A stretch of DNA of 64,000 nt from Daucus carota subsp. sativus. Taxonomy: Eukaryota > Streptophyta > Magnoliopsida > Apiales > Apiaceae. Each line of letters begins with the position of its first letter. Position 1 is the first letter of the stretch. The position numbers and the translations under genes are program-made. Below the pieces are notes generated by a model. The model was not told the origin of the DNA, made no database searches, and worked only from the letters and a program-made list of their open reading frames with translations. The stretch covers positions 34,371,606-34,435,605 of the forward strand of contig NC_030387.2 of NCBI RefSeq assembly GCF_001625215.2. Direction: 5' to 3'. Below are positions 23,971 to 35,547 of this stretch, piece by piece.

Positions 23971-26380
23971 GTGTCCTACTCCCATCATGATCGACAGTCA
24001 ACAGAGCATCCATCGATAAACCACCTCCTCAATCTTGTTATCCTACTAATTTCTTCTATATTTCAAATATTAGAATCCCCTTTGGTTCATTAGTATTACC
24101 ACTGGTAGAGTGCATCACGTTCCTATACAGAATAACACATAGGATCATTCTCCAGGCTTTTATTATTTTGTATAAGTAGCGGCGGTTGCAGAATAGATAA
24201 AGGGGGCTAGCCAAAGCTCCAGCCCCACCCGAGTTCTAAAATCCGAACTCAACTAATCTGCAAAAGTTAGTGATACATGATCTCAGCCCCAACTGTTTCG
24301 TAACACAGGTCGTGCCACTGAGTAGCCGTAGGGAGCCTCAGTTGTATAAGACCTTAGTCTGTTACAAGTTGAACCTCAGATTTGCATTTGTTAGGTAAAG
24401 TTCAACAAATTAAGAATCACAAGGATAGGCCATACTTTAGTTCGACCTTGTTTTTAATAATGAAATGTCCTTTTTGATCTCAATATATATATATGTATTC
24501 TTATGCTTAAATTTCAGAATCTCTCTAGCTCTAGCTAGCTAGTTCTCCATTACTAAAGCATATACAAACAATAACAGAACAACTAACAGTCTTCCAGATG
24601 TGATATGAACTATGATATGATAGTCATACATTTAAACTCATCAACTTTAACTAGTTACTCTCCCTATCATTGTTTACTGATCATACTATTCTTTAGGATA
24701 ACACATTCACATTTATAGAACAGGTCCAATATTTATACAGTTTCCCATAATATAACACAAGTGAAGCTGAATCCAGATTCAAATAACATATTCCTACGTG
24801 TCGTCCTCCTATTGGTTGGCCGGTGTGTGGCCGACAAGTATGTAGTGAAGCCAAAGGAAGATGGCTCCTCATAAACTGCTCTCATGCATGGGATCGTGTG
24901 TCTACGAGAGTATGACTCTGTAGCTGTTTTGACTAGCTGATTGAAGTAGCTATTTTGATCAGCAGATTGAATCAGTTGTTTCAGATGAAACAGTAACTCA
25001 ATGATGAAACCATACATATGTCAGAAAATTGAAGAAGCTCCTCCAAATAACTTTTTCAAAATTAGTTTTTGAGTTCAAACCGCTATTTCAATTCGCTAAC
25101 TACCAAACACGAATATCAGAAACCTCACATGTCAAACCTCTGATACAACTCAAATCTCACATTTGTATTCAAATCTATGAATTCCAAACATGGTCGTGAT
25201 ATACAGTAGTTAAAGTAAGGCCTTGAGATAAGGCATGATGAATACATAACAAGCACTAATAAAAAGAGAGAAAATAAACAAACATGAACTGAACACTACA
25301 AGAAGAGAGGAGGAGGAGATGATGATTCCTTGAGTGGGTTTTTGGATGACTTTGTCTAATCAGGTTGGGCCCAAATCTCATGTAAGATTTGTGTGTCTGG
25401 ATAAATCATTTGTTTACAAACAAGTTTGAACAACAAGTCACCAGCCTTGCCATCACTCTCTTTCCCTACCATTAGCCAGCTTAAAATAAAAATATCGCAA
25501 AGTTTAAAAACACATCAATCAAGCACCACTCGATTATTATATACATATTTCACTCACTTGATCTTCGCCAACTTGGAAAGTTATATTTGCACTTAATTTG
25601 ACACTACCTATACTTTAGTAAATGCCACAAGTTTCCACTCGGAGTCTGAGTTGGACTTATAAGTCAACCTTGTAATGTTTATGTAATCCATTGAATTCGT
25701 AAAAGCAAAATTGTAGTGCTACCATCTAACAATGCGAAGAAGTTGCTATATGCAGGTTTAACTAATTGAAAATGATACAATGACCCTTGACTCGGTTGTC
25801 ATTGTTTGATTCTTTCTTACTGATATTAGTATTCAGTTCTCAATTCAACAATAATAGTACATAAGAATAATGTGATTTTTTTGTAGAGTACTGGTAATAA
25901 CTTGTGAGTTGTGATGATCCTGTTTACAGCAACAACAGTTTTTTTGCTGAAAATCAGGTGAAAAACTGTTTGGTAAATCTAAAAATAACTTTTTCGAATA
26001 GTAATTTTTAACTGAAAAGCAACTTTTAGAAAAAGTAGGTCCTCCCATGTTTTTGGAAAAAAACTGTTTTCCAGCTTTTGTATGGGAAGCTGTAACATAT
26101 TTTATTATCAAACCTCACTAAAAATATTAATTTTTAATATAACTCAAAATAAATAAATATAAAAAAAAAATATCAAACAGTTACAACACTTTTTTTACCA
26201 GCACTTTACTCCCAAACAGATCTTTATGAAAAATATTCAAAAAAATTAAAACAAACAGGAACGATAATTTAAGATTGACGAAATAATAAAAGTATGCAGA
26301 CTTGCAAACATTCGTATCGAAATGGCCTACAAACCACAAAGCACAAGCGGGCTGATCCAACAGTTAAACATAGACAAAGG
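23971..26380. other. Intergenic, no gene recognised
   Basis: About 2.4 kb without recognisable exons. Open frames at 24733-25017 and 25845-26111 (minus) match no family I know and have no supporting gene structure. The stretch 25900-26230 looks like a decayed MITE (CTGTTTGG-type words), but clear ends were not found. Confidence 0.45.
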
Positions 26381-26448
26381 GAGGCCCATAAACAACACAT
26401 CTACCCCAAGACAGTCCAAACCGAAAGCGCCCTATATCAGGGTTTAAA
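26381..26448 (+). promoter_or_regulatory. Site II and telo-box elements of the uL30 promoter
   Basis: GGCCCATAAA at about 26382 matches the plant site II element (TGGGCC/T, either strand). AGGGTTTAAA near 26438 matches the telo-box complement. This pair is characteristic of plant ribosomal-protein promoters and supports the call of the gene just downstream. Confidence 0.65.
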
Positions 26449-26554
26449 CAGCCTTCATTCTTTCTCCTCTCTCGCATAAAATCTCGGCGGCCGAGATTTT
26501 GTAACATCTCTTCTCCTCCGACGACGTATACGCATTCCCGGTCAATCAATACAG

Positions 26555-26954
26555 GTACCCATGTTTTTTATGTAAATGTCGCATCAATTTTGTTTAATTA
26601 GCTTACAAAATTTCATTTATTAATCCAATTTATATAAACCCTAAACCCTAATTATTTATTGAATAAGCTTTTCACTTTAATCCATTTCTCTGTAGTTATT
26701 GTATGTTCATGTTAGTAAGTTTGTGTGTATATGTTGTTGCTTTTAGATAGTCTCTGCTCTTTTTTTTTTGGAATAAATGTTATGCTATATATATGTTTGT
26801 GTTATAGTTGTTATAGCATGATAGATAGGCTATGTTAATGAGGTTTAATTAAATGGGGGGTTTTTTGAAATAATTTTTTTAAGTTGCTATTGGGTGGTTT
26901 GGATTGCTTTATGAAGCTGAACTGAGTGATTCTTGATTGGTTTAGGTTAGGTAG
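26555..26954 (+). other. 5' UTR intron of the uL30 gene with telo-box repeat
   Basis: A donor at 26555 (ACAG/GTACCC) and an acceptor around 26950-26954 place an intron between a non-coding first exon and the ATG exon. It carries AAACCCTAAACCCTAA at 26636-26651, two telomere-type repeats. Such motifs are common in the leader or first intron of plant translation genes. Confidence 0.6.
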
Positions 26955-26969
26955 GAATCTGAGAATATA

Positions 26970-29231
26970 ATGGCCGATGAAGAAAAGCCTATCACGTACA
27001 TAAATGAAGTTATTTTGAAGAAGAGGAGGACCAATGAAGACTGGGCTATTAGAAGGAAGCAACAGCTGGAGGAGAGGGTTAAGAGATCCAAACATGATAA
27101 TTTTGTTATCAAGAAACCGGACCAGTTTGTCAGAGAGTATCGGGACAAGGTAATATATGTTTGTTCTTTTTAAGTATTTGTGTTGAATTACTGTGATTAT
27201 TGTTTCTCAGTGATTGAAAAATTCTCTGTTTTAATATTCTTTGGGGTATCTGCTAGTCTGAACAGCCTTATTCGTTCTGGATATCTAAATTTTCATTGCT
27301 GAAGTTGGAAATTATATGATCATGTATTTGAGTGTGATTGCCACGTCCTGATCTCATGGAAAAGTTTAATCTTTGGTGTCATTGTTGACTGCAATATGTT
27401 CAAGCCTGTCAATACAGTTCCTCTTCACTCTTCGTGCATATGTTGTCTTAAGATATCAACTCTAGCCTGAACATTATGGGGACAAACTGTGGAAATTTGG
27501 TCTTCCTAATGATTTTTATATTCACCATAATAGTTTTTTAGGATCTTTCAAATTTTTATTCCCTATCTCTTCAATATTGACTGTCATATATAGTCCACCT
27601 TAAATAGATGAATGTGAGAAGTGCTCTGTTTGGTTGTTGCACATGATTTTGTTAATGCAAGTGACTTCAGTGTTTCTTCACCTTGGCTTAATTTCCCAAG
27701 TTCTTGAGACTTGGCTGAATACGTTATGATTTCAGAACTTATGGAAATAAACAGTACTTATGTTTTCAGGAAATTTTGTAGTATGTCTGGTTTAATATCC
27801 AGGAGTATAATTTATACTATATATAGTTACTTAAATTTTCAGAACTTGTGTCTATATCTCAACTTATTGCAGACAATCGTATTGCAATCCCAGGGTGTGT
27901 TCATGTAGTTAATTGACATGAGAGCTCTGACTTAGAACTTACAGTATGTGAAATGGATGTGAAATATTGATGCTTATTTAGCTCGATCTTATATATTTCT
28001 ATTTGGACCTATTCCATCCAACTATGAACTAAGGAATACTCTTTTTCTTTGGCTTTCACGATTTCTATTTGTACTTGGACACTAACCGGATCCTGTCTAT
28101 TCATAGGAGTTGGACCTCATACAGATGAAGCAGAGGGGGTCCCGCCTCAACCAACGTAAGCGGGCCTTTGAGGTTCCAGAATCCAAGCTTCTTTTTGTCA
28201 TACGCATACAAGGGTGGGTTGTTGATATGATAGCTTTAGTGTTTTTGATTTTTTCTGTTATGCTGGTGAAAATTATTTGTTTGTTTATTGTTTTCTCAGA
28301 AAAAATGACATGCACCCCAAAACTCGACAACTTTTGTACTCTTTGGGGCTCAGACAAATTTTCAGTGCTGTCTTTCTGAAGGCAAATGATAGGACAATGA
28401 AAATTTTGCATAAAGTGGAGCCATATATTACATATGGGTAGGACACTGATCTTTTCTATTATTTGGTATATTATGTTTGTTTTGTTATTGTATATGCTGT
28501 ACTCATTTCAGACTCTTAGTTATTATAATGTGCATTTTATGGACGTACGGAATGTTGATTATCCAACTGAAGTAGAGTTTGGTGTATAAGAATGCATAGG
28601 CAATTGGCTTTTTACTTGTTTGCTCCTGCTGGAGAGGGGGAGAGAGCGGAGGGGGGGTAGACTTATGAAATCTGAATCTTTGCAATACTGAACAACTTTA
28701 TAATATTGCATCATTTCTACACTCAGGTCACTTTTTGTAGTTTGCAGATCTAACTCTAAATGGGATTGCTGATTTTTTGCGCGTAATAACTAGAATTTGA
28801 CATTTGTTGTTCTTTTTTCCTGTGTGAAGATATCCCAACTTCAAGAGTGTTAATGAACTGATATACAAGAAGGGTTTGGCAAAGATCAAGAAGGAAAGAG
28901 TTCCGTTGACAGATAACAATGTCATTGAGCAGGTATGAAACCCCATTAAATGGTCTTCTTTGTGTTTTCCTTGCCACTTCTCCATCCGGAGGTATTGAAA
29001 TCTGAACTTTTCCAGGCAATGGGCAAGTATGGCATAATATGTATAGAGGACATCATCAATGAAATTGCTAATGTTGGGAAACATTTCAAGGAGGTTACGA
29101 GGTTTTTGTGCCCCTTTAAGTTGAACAAGCCGGAAAAGGCATTGCAGGGTAAGAAGAAACGTTACAGTGATGGTGGAGATACTGGGAACCGTGACACTCA
29201 GATCAATGAGCTAATTAGTAAGATGAATTAG
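26970..29231 (+). CDS. 60S ribosomal protein uL30, L7-1 type
   Basis: Large-subunit ribosomal protein L7 (uL30) of the divergent L7-1 group (like Arabidopsis At1g80750). Exons are 26970-27149, 28107-28213, 28300-28437, 28830-28932 and 29016-29231, giving 247 aa with every junction GT-AG and in phase. A basic N-terminal region ([20 protein letters not shown]) precedes the uL30 core, which contains [19 protein letters not shown] and [15 protein letters not shown]. The C-terminus ends in the family's ...INELISKMN. Against canonical L7 the N-terminus is divergent. This paralogue might act in pre-60S assembly like yeast Rlp7, but that is inference. Confidence 0.92.
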
Positions 29232-30022
29232 TTCAAGAACACATCTGAAGAGGAGATTGTGATTTTCCTACACTTCACTTTCACCGGTTGCAGATAAATG
29301 GATTTTAAAGTTATCAAAGCCTGGCATTAAATCGTATGGTGTAGTTGTAGTTTGGCTTTAAATTTTGCTTTTCATTTTTGGGTATGTAGATTAAACCAAC
29401 TGCTTGAATTGGATGCTTAACCAACAATTCAATTACTATAATGGAGGAGTGAATTTGCAGTATCATTATTTGCTTGTTAATGTCATGGAAATTTTAGATA
29501 TAGTAACTTTTATTGTTTTCCTGTTTGTTTAATTCATGGAAAGCAGAGCGACAATGTGAACAGCTTTTGAACATATTCAGATTAATTGGTGAGGTTTATT
29601 ACAGGACATCTGGCGTGTCTAGGATTTTTCTAGTAAATTGGACTAACCGAGCGATAAGATCTAGTGAGTGGGAAACTGGTGATGTTTGTGAGTGGGAAAC
29701 CGGTGATGTTTGAACACTTAGACTTTTCGGATTGGAATCTGATCCCTTTTGGTGAATCTTCTTATACGAGAGCCTCTCACATGTGATCTTTGGATTAGTG
29801 CAAGGCCATGTTTTCTTTGATTTTTGGATTAGTGCAAGGTCTCGTTTTCATTTGGATAGCTCTTACACTCCAAATCGACTAAAAAAAAAAATTCTTCAGA
29901 GTTCGATTCTTGAACTGAATGAATTTAGTTGAACAAACTTTTCAAGTTCAGAGTTGAGCTTTATCTCTTTTTAATTGAAGAAAAAAAGTAATGATTTATT
30001 TGTTAATCCTTAATTAATTTTA
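29232..30022. other. 3' flank of uL30 with two small tandem duplications
   Basis: Presumed 3' UTR followed by spacer. A 24-bp unit (GAGTGGGAAACTGGTGATG core) is duplicated at about 29667-29712. A unit with GGATTAGTGCAAGG is duplicated at about 29780-29840. No gene was recognised. Confidence 0.5.
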
Positions 30023-30439
30023 AGGGGTTGTTTGGTTCGAGAGAGGGTATGATGTTAGAATCGGGTTGAGATGGTATGAATGTGTCTGGTTGAGCGGTGA
30101 AATTAATATTTCTGATTTAGAATATTATTAAATCTATTAATTATACTAATTTAAAAGATTTTTGAAATAATTTTTTAAAATATATTTTTGAGTCATCGAC
30201 TTCATTTGGTACTAGTAATTTGAACTTAATGATATAAATAAAGATGAAAATAAAAAAAATTGATTCCTCAAATATATATTTCAAACCCACCTCATATACA
30301 GTAAAAAGAAAAAATCAATCAAACGTCATATATGAGTTTGGGATGAATAAAACTCATACCAAACGCTAGATATGAGTTTGCCATGAATAAAACTCATACC
30401 TGATATCAGATATCAGAAAAACATGAACCAAACGACCCC
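30023..30439. mobile_element. MITE with GGGGTTGTTTGGTTC ends (hAT-like)
   Basis: 417-bp element with inverted termini GGGGTTGTTTGGTTC and GAACCAAACGACCCC. It is flanked by TAATTTTA (30015-30022) and TAATTTTG (30440-30447), an 8-bp duplication with one mismatch. It is non-coding, and near the right end a unit containing ATATGAGTTTG and ATGAATAAAACTCATACC is tandemly repeated. Confidence 0.75.
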
Positions 30440-31185
30440 TAATTTTGTCACGGAATTTTGATCACAGGGATTATGGTTTGAGTAAATAAAAGCAAATTGT
30501 TAAATTTGCAGTTGGGAAACTAACCAACGCCTAACGAAGTAGTATTAAGTTTTTAATTTTGATTAAGGTGTAGGCTCGTATTATAAATCAATTGAAGACT
30601 AAATTTCATCACACGATATCATGATCTTTGAAGCAACAAATAGTATGAAGCACTAATATTTAGCATATATAAAACCAAACGTATCGAACAATTTTTGTTG
30701 TTTTTCTGACGACAACATTAAAAAAGACTCATTGTCTTCATCTTTAACTTGAGGTTCATCTATCCGAATGGGTAATATGCTGATATTAGTAACTCCTGTC
30801 TCTAGTCTCAAAGGTTTCATTAAGTAATCATACTAGTGTTGCTTGTGTTTAAGGAAATGTCCATAAACCTTTTACCTACGCAGTTTCATAGAGAACTGAT
30901 CTTAGTTGTGTATTATAACTGAAAATACATGTAAACAAAGTGAGTAATTCATAATGGCTCTAAGTTCTGTTGCTATATAGTCAGAACACGAGGCATGGTT
31001 GCATTACTGAGTTGATAATTTCTGATTTGATTTAAAATCTCAAGTCATATTTCTAGAACAACATCCATTTGTGTTTAGATAGGAAGAAGCCCTCCAGGTG
31101 TTAACTTTACTTCACATTGGTTCGCGCCTTCAACATCCATGATACATTCTGAGTTTATTGATGTGGGTGGAAATTGGGATTCAGG
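30440..31185. other. 3' flank of the aquaporin gene
   Basis: Contains the presumed 3' UTR of the minus-strand NIP gene. The segment 30689-30920 is related to 31478-31700 in the gene's last intron. No separate gene was seen. Confidence 0.5.
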
Positions 31186-33159
31186 TCACCTTCTGAAGCT
31201 GTGTTCTGTCGGTGGTGTGTTTTTCAGGTCTTCCTCGGGTAGCTTTACCAGAGAGTAAGTACCTGCTCCTGCTAGTGCACCAAGGAAGGGAGCCGTAAAG
31301 TAGATCCATATGCCTTTGTAGTTGTTTGCAGCTATTGCTGGCCCCAAAGTTCTCACCGGATTCATTGATGCTCCTGTTGCTCCTCTGCAAACACATTGGC
31401 AGTGTTAATAGACCCCTCCAGCGTTAAGATCCAGTTATTGTAACTTGAATACAGTACAATATAAAACTGTGCTTTAAACAATTTTTGTCATTTTATTGAC
31501 AACAGCCTTATATAAAACTCGTTGGCTCTATCTTTCACTTGAGACTCATCTGTCCCGATGGGTAATACGTTCATACTAGTAATTATTGTTTGTGGTCTCC
31601 AAGGTTTCCGTTAATCATAAAAATGTTCAATAAATTCATTTCTTTTAAAGGGAACTGATTTAGTTGCTAGTATGATAACTGATATAGTGATATGACATGT
31701 ATACAAGTCATATGCTGCTGAGATATGTTGCTATATTGTATTGAGTTGAAGTAGAGTTTAGACATTACCCTGCTATTAGTATATTGAGCATGACAGTAGC
31801 TCCCACAGCAATTCCAGCTAGCTCACCAATCTGCAATGAGGCATGGAGATTCGACCGGAGTCTAGTTAAAGTCAGAATAAAGATCTTTTTGCATGGAAAT
31901 TATTCAATTATTAAACAAGTTCCCTGCCTATGGTCACATTAGATTATTCTACACATGCATTATCTTATTAAGATTGATTAGCTGCATTACAGGGAGGGCA
32001 TAAGATATAGATGTGCCTACTTTATCCTCACGTGCAGATTATCTGTCATTTGTTTGATCTATCTAATTAATGGTCACTGAGATATGAACTTCTAGTAGGA
32101 AACTTATACAATTGACTCTTGTTCCTTGGTCTTATTGCATCAGTAATATATAACTACTGTACACTCACATTTTAAATGGAACTGTTAGGCTATAAGTTAG
32201 CGATTTTTCATGTCGTCTAGTGGATATATTATCAAAGTGGTCTGGCATAGTGTTGTAGATCTAAACTCCACCTAATATAGAAAATGAACAAGTTAATAAC
32301 TTATGATGGAATGCTTACAGCTCTGGTGTCGGTGGCTACTGCAGTGACAACAAACATGAGGTTGAAACTGATGATAAATTCTAAAGCGAAACCTTGGCTA
32401 TATCCCACTGATGGAACAGTTACTCCTCCGCCATTTATGGGATGAAATATCACTTGAAGTGCAAAGGCAGCGCACAGGGATGCAAGCACTTGTGTTCCAA
32501 TGTACACTGGTACCTACTCATATTATTGAATGGTTAGTGTCTCTCAGTGTTTACTCTTTAGTAGATGAAATGAAAAAACAAAAGAGTTAGAATAGTATTT
32601 TGGACATGGGGAGTATTTCTTTACCTGCTTCCAAGGGAAGTGCTTGAGAGCAGCAAAGGCAATGGTGACTGCTGGATTAAGATGGGCTCCTGAGATATGG
32701 CCTGTTGCCAAAATGACAATCATAACCGCAAGTCCAGTAGAGGCAGCAAGGCCTAGCAGTGTTTCAGAGCCTTGTGTCTTTTGGTTCACTATGGCTGTCG
32801 CGGTCCCAGCAAAGATCAGTATAAAGGTGCCTATGAACTCAGCTCCCACCTGATCATGTCATGAGCTGATAAGTAATCAGGCTGATACAAACATAACCCA
32901 AAAATTAAAAATTTACAGCCTTGTATACCTTTCTTGCAAGGGAGATGGGAGGAATAGGCAACGAACACGAGACAGGAGGCAATGCGCCCTCCTCTAAGTT
33001 CCATGGTTCGACACTCAAACACGTGCAGCTTTTCAACAAGGATCTTTTCCCACTGTTATATCTCGCTGGTTTGAACCCCCCAAAGAGAGGAGCACCGGGA
33101 GTCCCCGGTGTCACAGGCGTCGATGGAGCTGATACAACATCTTCAGAATCCATAACCAT
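31186..33159 (-). CDS. NIP6;1: NIP6;1-like aquaporin (boric acid channel)
   Basis: Nodulin-26-like intrinsic protein of subgroup II, a plasma-membrane channel for boric acid. Exons on the minus strand are 33159-32929, 32849-32625, 32513-32319, 31830-31769 and 31384-31186, giving 303 aa (Arabidopsis NIP6;1 is about 305). The cytosolic N-terminus carries the subgroup signature [16 protein letters not shown] and a Cys-containing [11 protein letters not shown]. Six membrane spans follow, with loop [14 protein letters not shown] (NPA) and loop [13 protein letters not shown] (NPV). NPA/NPV matches NIP6;1, whereas NIP5;1 has NPS/NPV. The C-terminus ends HSFRR, the usual subgroup ending. The 5' leader contains a minimal ATG-TAG (see findings), which hints at NIP5;1-style translational regulation. 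Confidence 0.93.
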
Positions 33160-33704
33160 AATCTTAACACTAAAGAAGCTTAGTCAGAGCTTGGTGCACT
33201 ACTACATTGTGTCATGAATAGGAGCCAGGCCCTTCTATAAATACTAAAACTTCTCAGTATAGTTGACTTAAGGAATCTCAGTAAATGAAAAAAAGTTGTC
33301 AAAGGAGTTAGTGGAAGCCAAGGTAATGCAGTGTGGAGAAGCTTAGAAAAGAAGTGGGCGGTGGGACATTTTGTTGATCCTTCACTTTTGGAACTAGTAA
33401 GAAAGTTTAAACCTGGACATGTATCATGGTTCTCCTGTCTCTACCACTTATATTGCATCTTTATTATATTGTATACCACTTGCTTCAGTTCCCTTCGTTG
33501 TCAAAAATGAGCTTTGCACCAAGACAGAGGGTGCATGAATTTGGTAAGATGCAACATGGTTTTTTTATTCATTTTTATACTTGTTAACTTGGTCTGCCTT
33601 TATCTGTCTCAACTGCACTAAGGTAGAAACATCATTATATAGTAATTTTATTTTATTTTGACAATGCAAACTTATATGCCTTACAGTGTTCTAATAATTC
33701 TCGG
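33160..33704. promoter_or_regulatory. Promoter and leader of the NIP gene
   Basis: On the minus strand a TATA-like TATTTATA lies at about 33243-33236. An ATG at 33215 opens a short upstream frame (11 codons), and ATGTAG is at 33207-33202. The rest, to 33704, is spacer without recognised features. Confidence 0.45.
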
Positions 33705-33775
33705 GGTGAACCAGGTCGAACCCGGGTGTCCCGGGACAACAGTGGATAAACCCACCACTGGGCTATCCAATTGTA
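33705..33775 (-). mobile_element. tRNA-derived SINE head fragment
   Basis: On the minus strand, TAGCCCAGTGG (box A-like) is followed about 35 bp later by GGTTCGACCTG (box B-like), the polymerase III promoter layout of a plant SINE head. No full tRNA fold and only a short body are visible, so it is a fragment. Confidence 0.5.
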
Positions 33776-35547
33776 CTCTCATTATATAGTATTTTAGTTA
33801 TTGTTTCTATGCATGTCGGAACTAAAAGATTGAAGGGTAAGTTTACTTCTGGTTGAGTCTGAGATTGAAGGGTAAGTAAGTTTACTTCTGGCAGAGTCCG
33901 TATTTATAAATTATAATACATAGTTGTGCCGGTTATTAAGTACTTAATAATATAAGGTCCTAGTCAAAATTGATTAGTGAGATACGAATTTAAATATAGA
34001 TGATTTTGAAAATTAGGATAATAGACGCGAGACTTGTTCGCCTGTAACCAGGGCACCAAGTAGACTATGACAATGCAATATTTGTTACTTGTTTTACCCA
34101 AACAGTATCTTTTATCTGAAGTAGAAGTGTGTTGGCACATCTCACCCTTGATGATTATGCTCTGCGAGCGGGATACAACTGGTATATTTGATGTGAATTA
34201 TGATTATTCTCTTCTTCGTTCTTCGCGGTTAAGAGGCTCCATCACTCCAGGTCCAGGTTAAATCAACATCAAATCTGGCTGAAGATAAGAGGTCCTGCCT
34301 AGGGTTAAATTCAAGATTAAAAGATGATTCTGTTAAAAAGGCTAGCAAGAATCTTGAATAATGCGCGCTAATACGAGCATCATCATATGGACACACATCA
34401 CATATGGTCAAGAACGAAGGAATAATGGGTAGGAGGAACAAATGAAAAAGAAACAAAAATTTAAAGGAGTGATAGCGAGGCAAGGAATATACAAAAATGG
34501 GCGAAATTGTATGTCATTGCTAAGTTTAGCTCTATAGGATGTAATGCAGGTCATTACAAAATACAAAGAACAACTCTTCTTGTCCATAACTTTGTGAGTA
34601 GAATTGTAGATGTAGCCCAGGTATATATAATAGAGTTAATTAAAGGAAAGGGCAATGCTCCATAACCATTGATTTTATGGAGTAGAAAGAGAAGAATTGA
34701 TGCTGTGTTGTGTCTTTTATTTACTCTATTAGTTTAGGAGAGTGGGAAATTTGGTTGATTTGCAAACGGGGAGAAATGTTGCCGAATATGACTTATTCCT
34801 AGTTCTTAAGAAATACTAATTAAGGAGCTTTTTCTCTTTTTTGCAAGGGCACTGGCTAAGTAGTTAAACTTAACTGAAGAGTTTTTCAACTCTTTACCCA
34901 AAGGCTCAACTATTCAAACTTCTTTCGTACTCACCTCGCAAAACATAACTCATTGATAATTATTTCATAACAATTGAGGGTTACCATCCTGGTTGAGCTA
35001 CCTTCAGACTATTCAATCTGCCCCTATTTTAAAAAGATATGTTAAGACATGAATCCTATTTACTCCTTACTGATTCTCACCTCCCTTTCAGACAGCACTT
35101 TCCCAATAGTTCAATTAGGAAACATAGCTGGGGTTCTGAGGCCAAAAGCTCTATGGTCCTCTTTGAATTCGACCAAGATGGTCGGTTTGCCTTCCATTTA
35201 GTACTTGCAGAGTGAAACTAATCTTTCAAAATAACCAGAAAGAAAGCAGAAACTCATTGCTGCTGATAATTGAGAAGATCCAAGTCATCTAATTAGTTTA
35301 ACGAGAGACTGACACAGAAGCCTGAATGATACTGGTTGTCTTCTGTTTTAGTATAAGGTAAGACTTGCCCAGTTCCTCCATCTTTGGTAAACATTCTAAT
35401 ACTACCAAGATTTCTATTTATATTCTCCATACATGTAATCTAAAAGACAGTGCCAATAATCGGCATTTCAACACAAATTAAGGAGAGGTGGAGAATATCT
35501 GCAGACTGCTGAGTATGGCTGACCAATTGTAGTACACTACTTTCAGA
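33776..35547. other. Intergenic, no gene recognised
   Basis: About 1.8 kb between the NIP promoter side and the SDF2 3' end. Part of 35400-35547 should be SDF2 3' UTR. An open frame at 34229-34483 (minus) begins at TTG and lacks gene context. Confidence 0.45.

Noticed and set aside
24733..25017. 94-aa minus-strand open frame
   Set aside because: No recognisable domain and no gene context; the composition fits chance in AT-rich DNA.
33705..33775. Intact tRNA gene
   Set aside because: Box A and B are present, but the full cloverleaf and acceptor stem are not; it fits a SINE head better.
34229..34483. 84-aa minus-strand frame with a signal-peptide-like start
   Set aside because: It begins at TTG, not ATG, and has no conserved motif or supporting exon structure.
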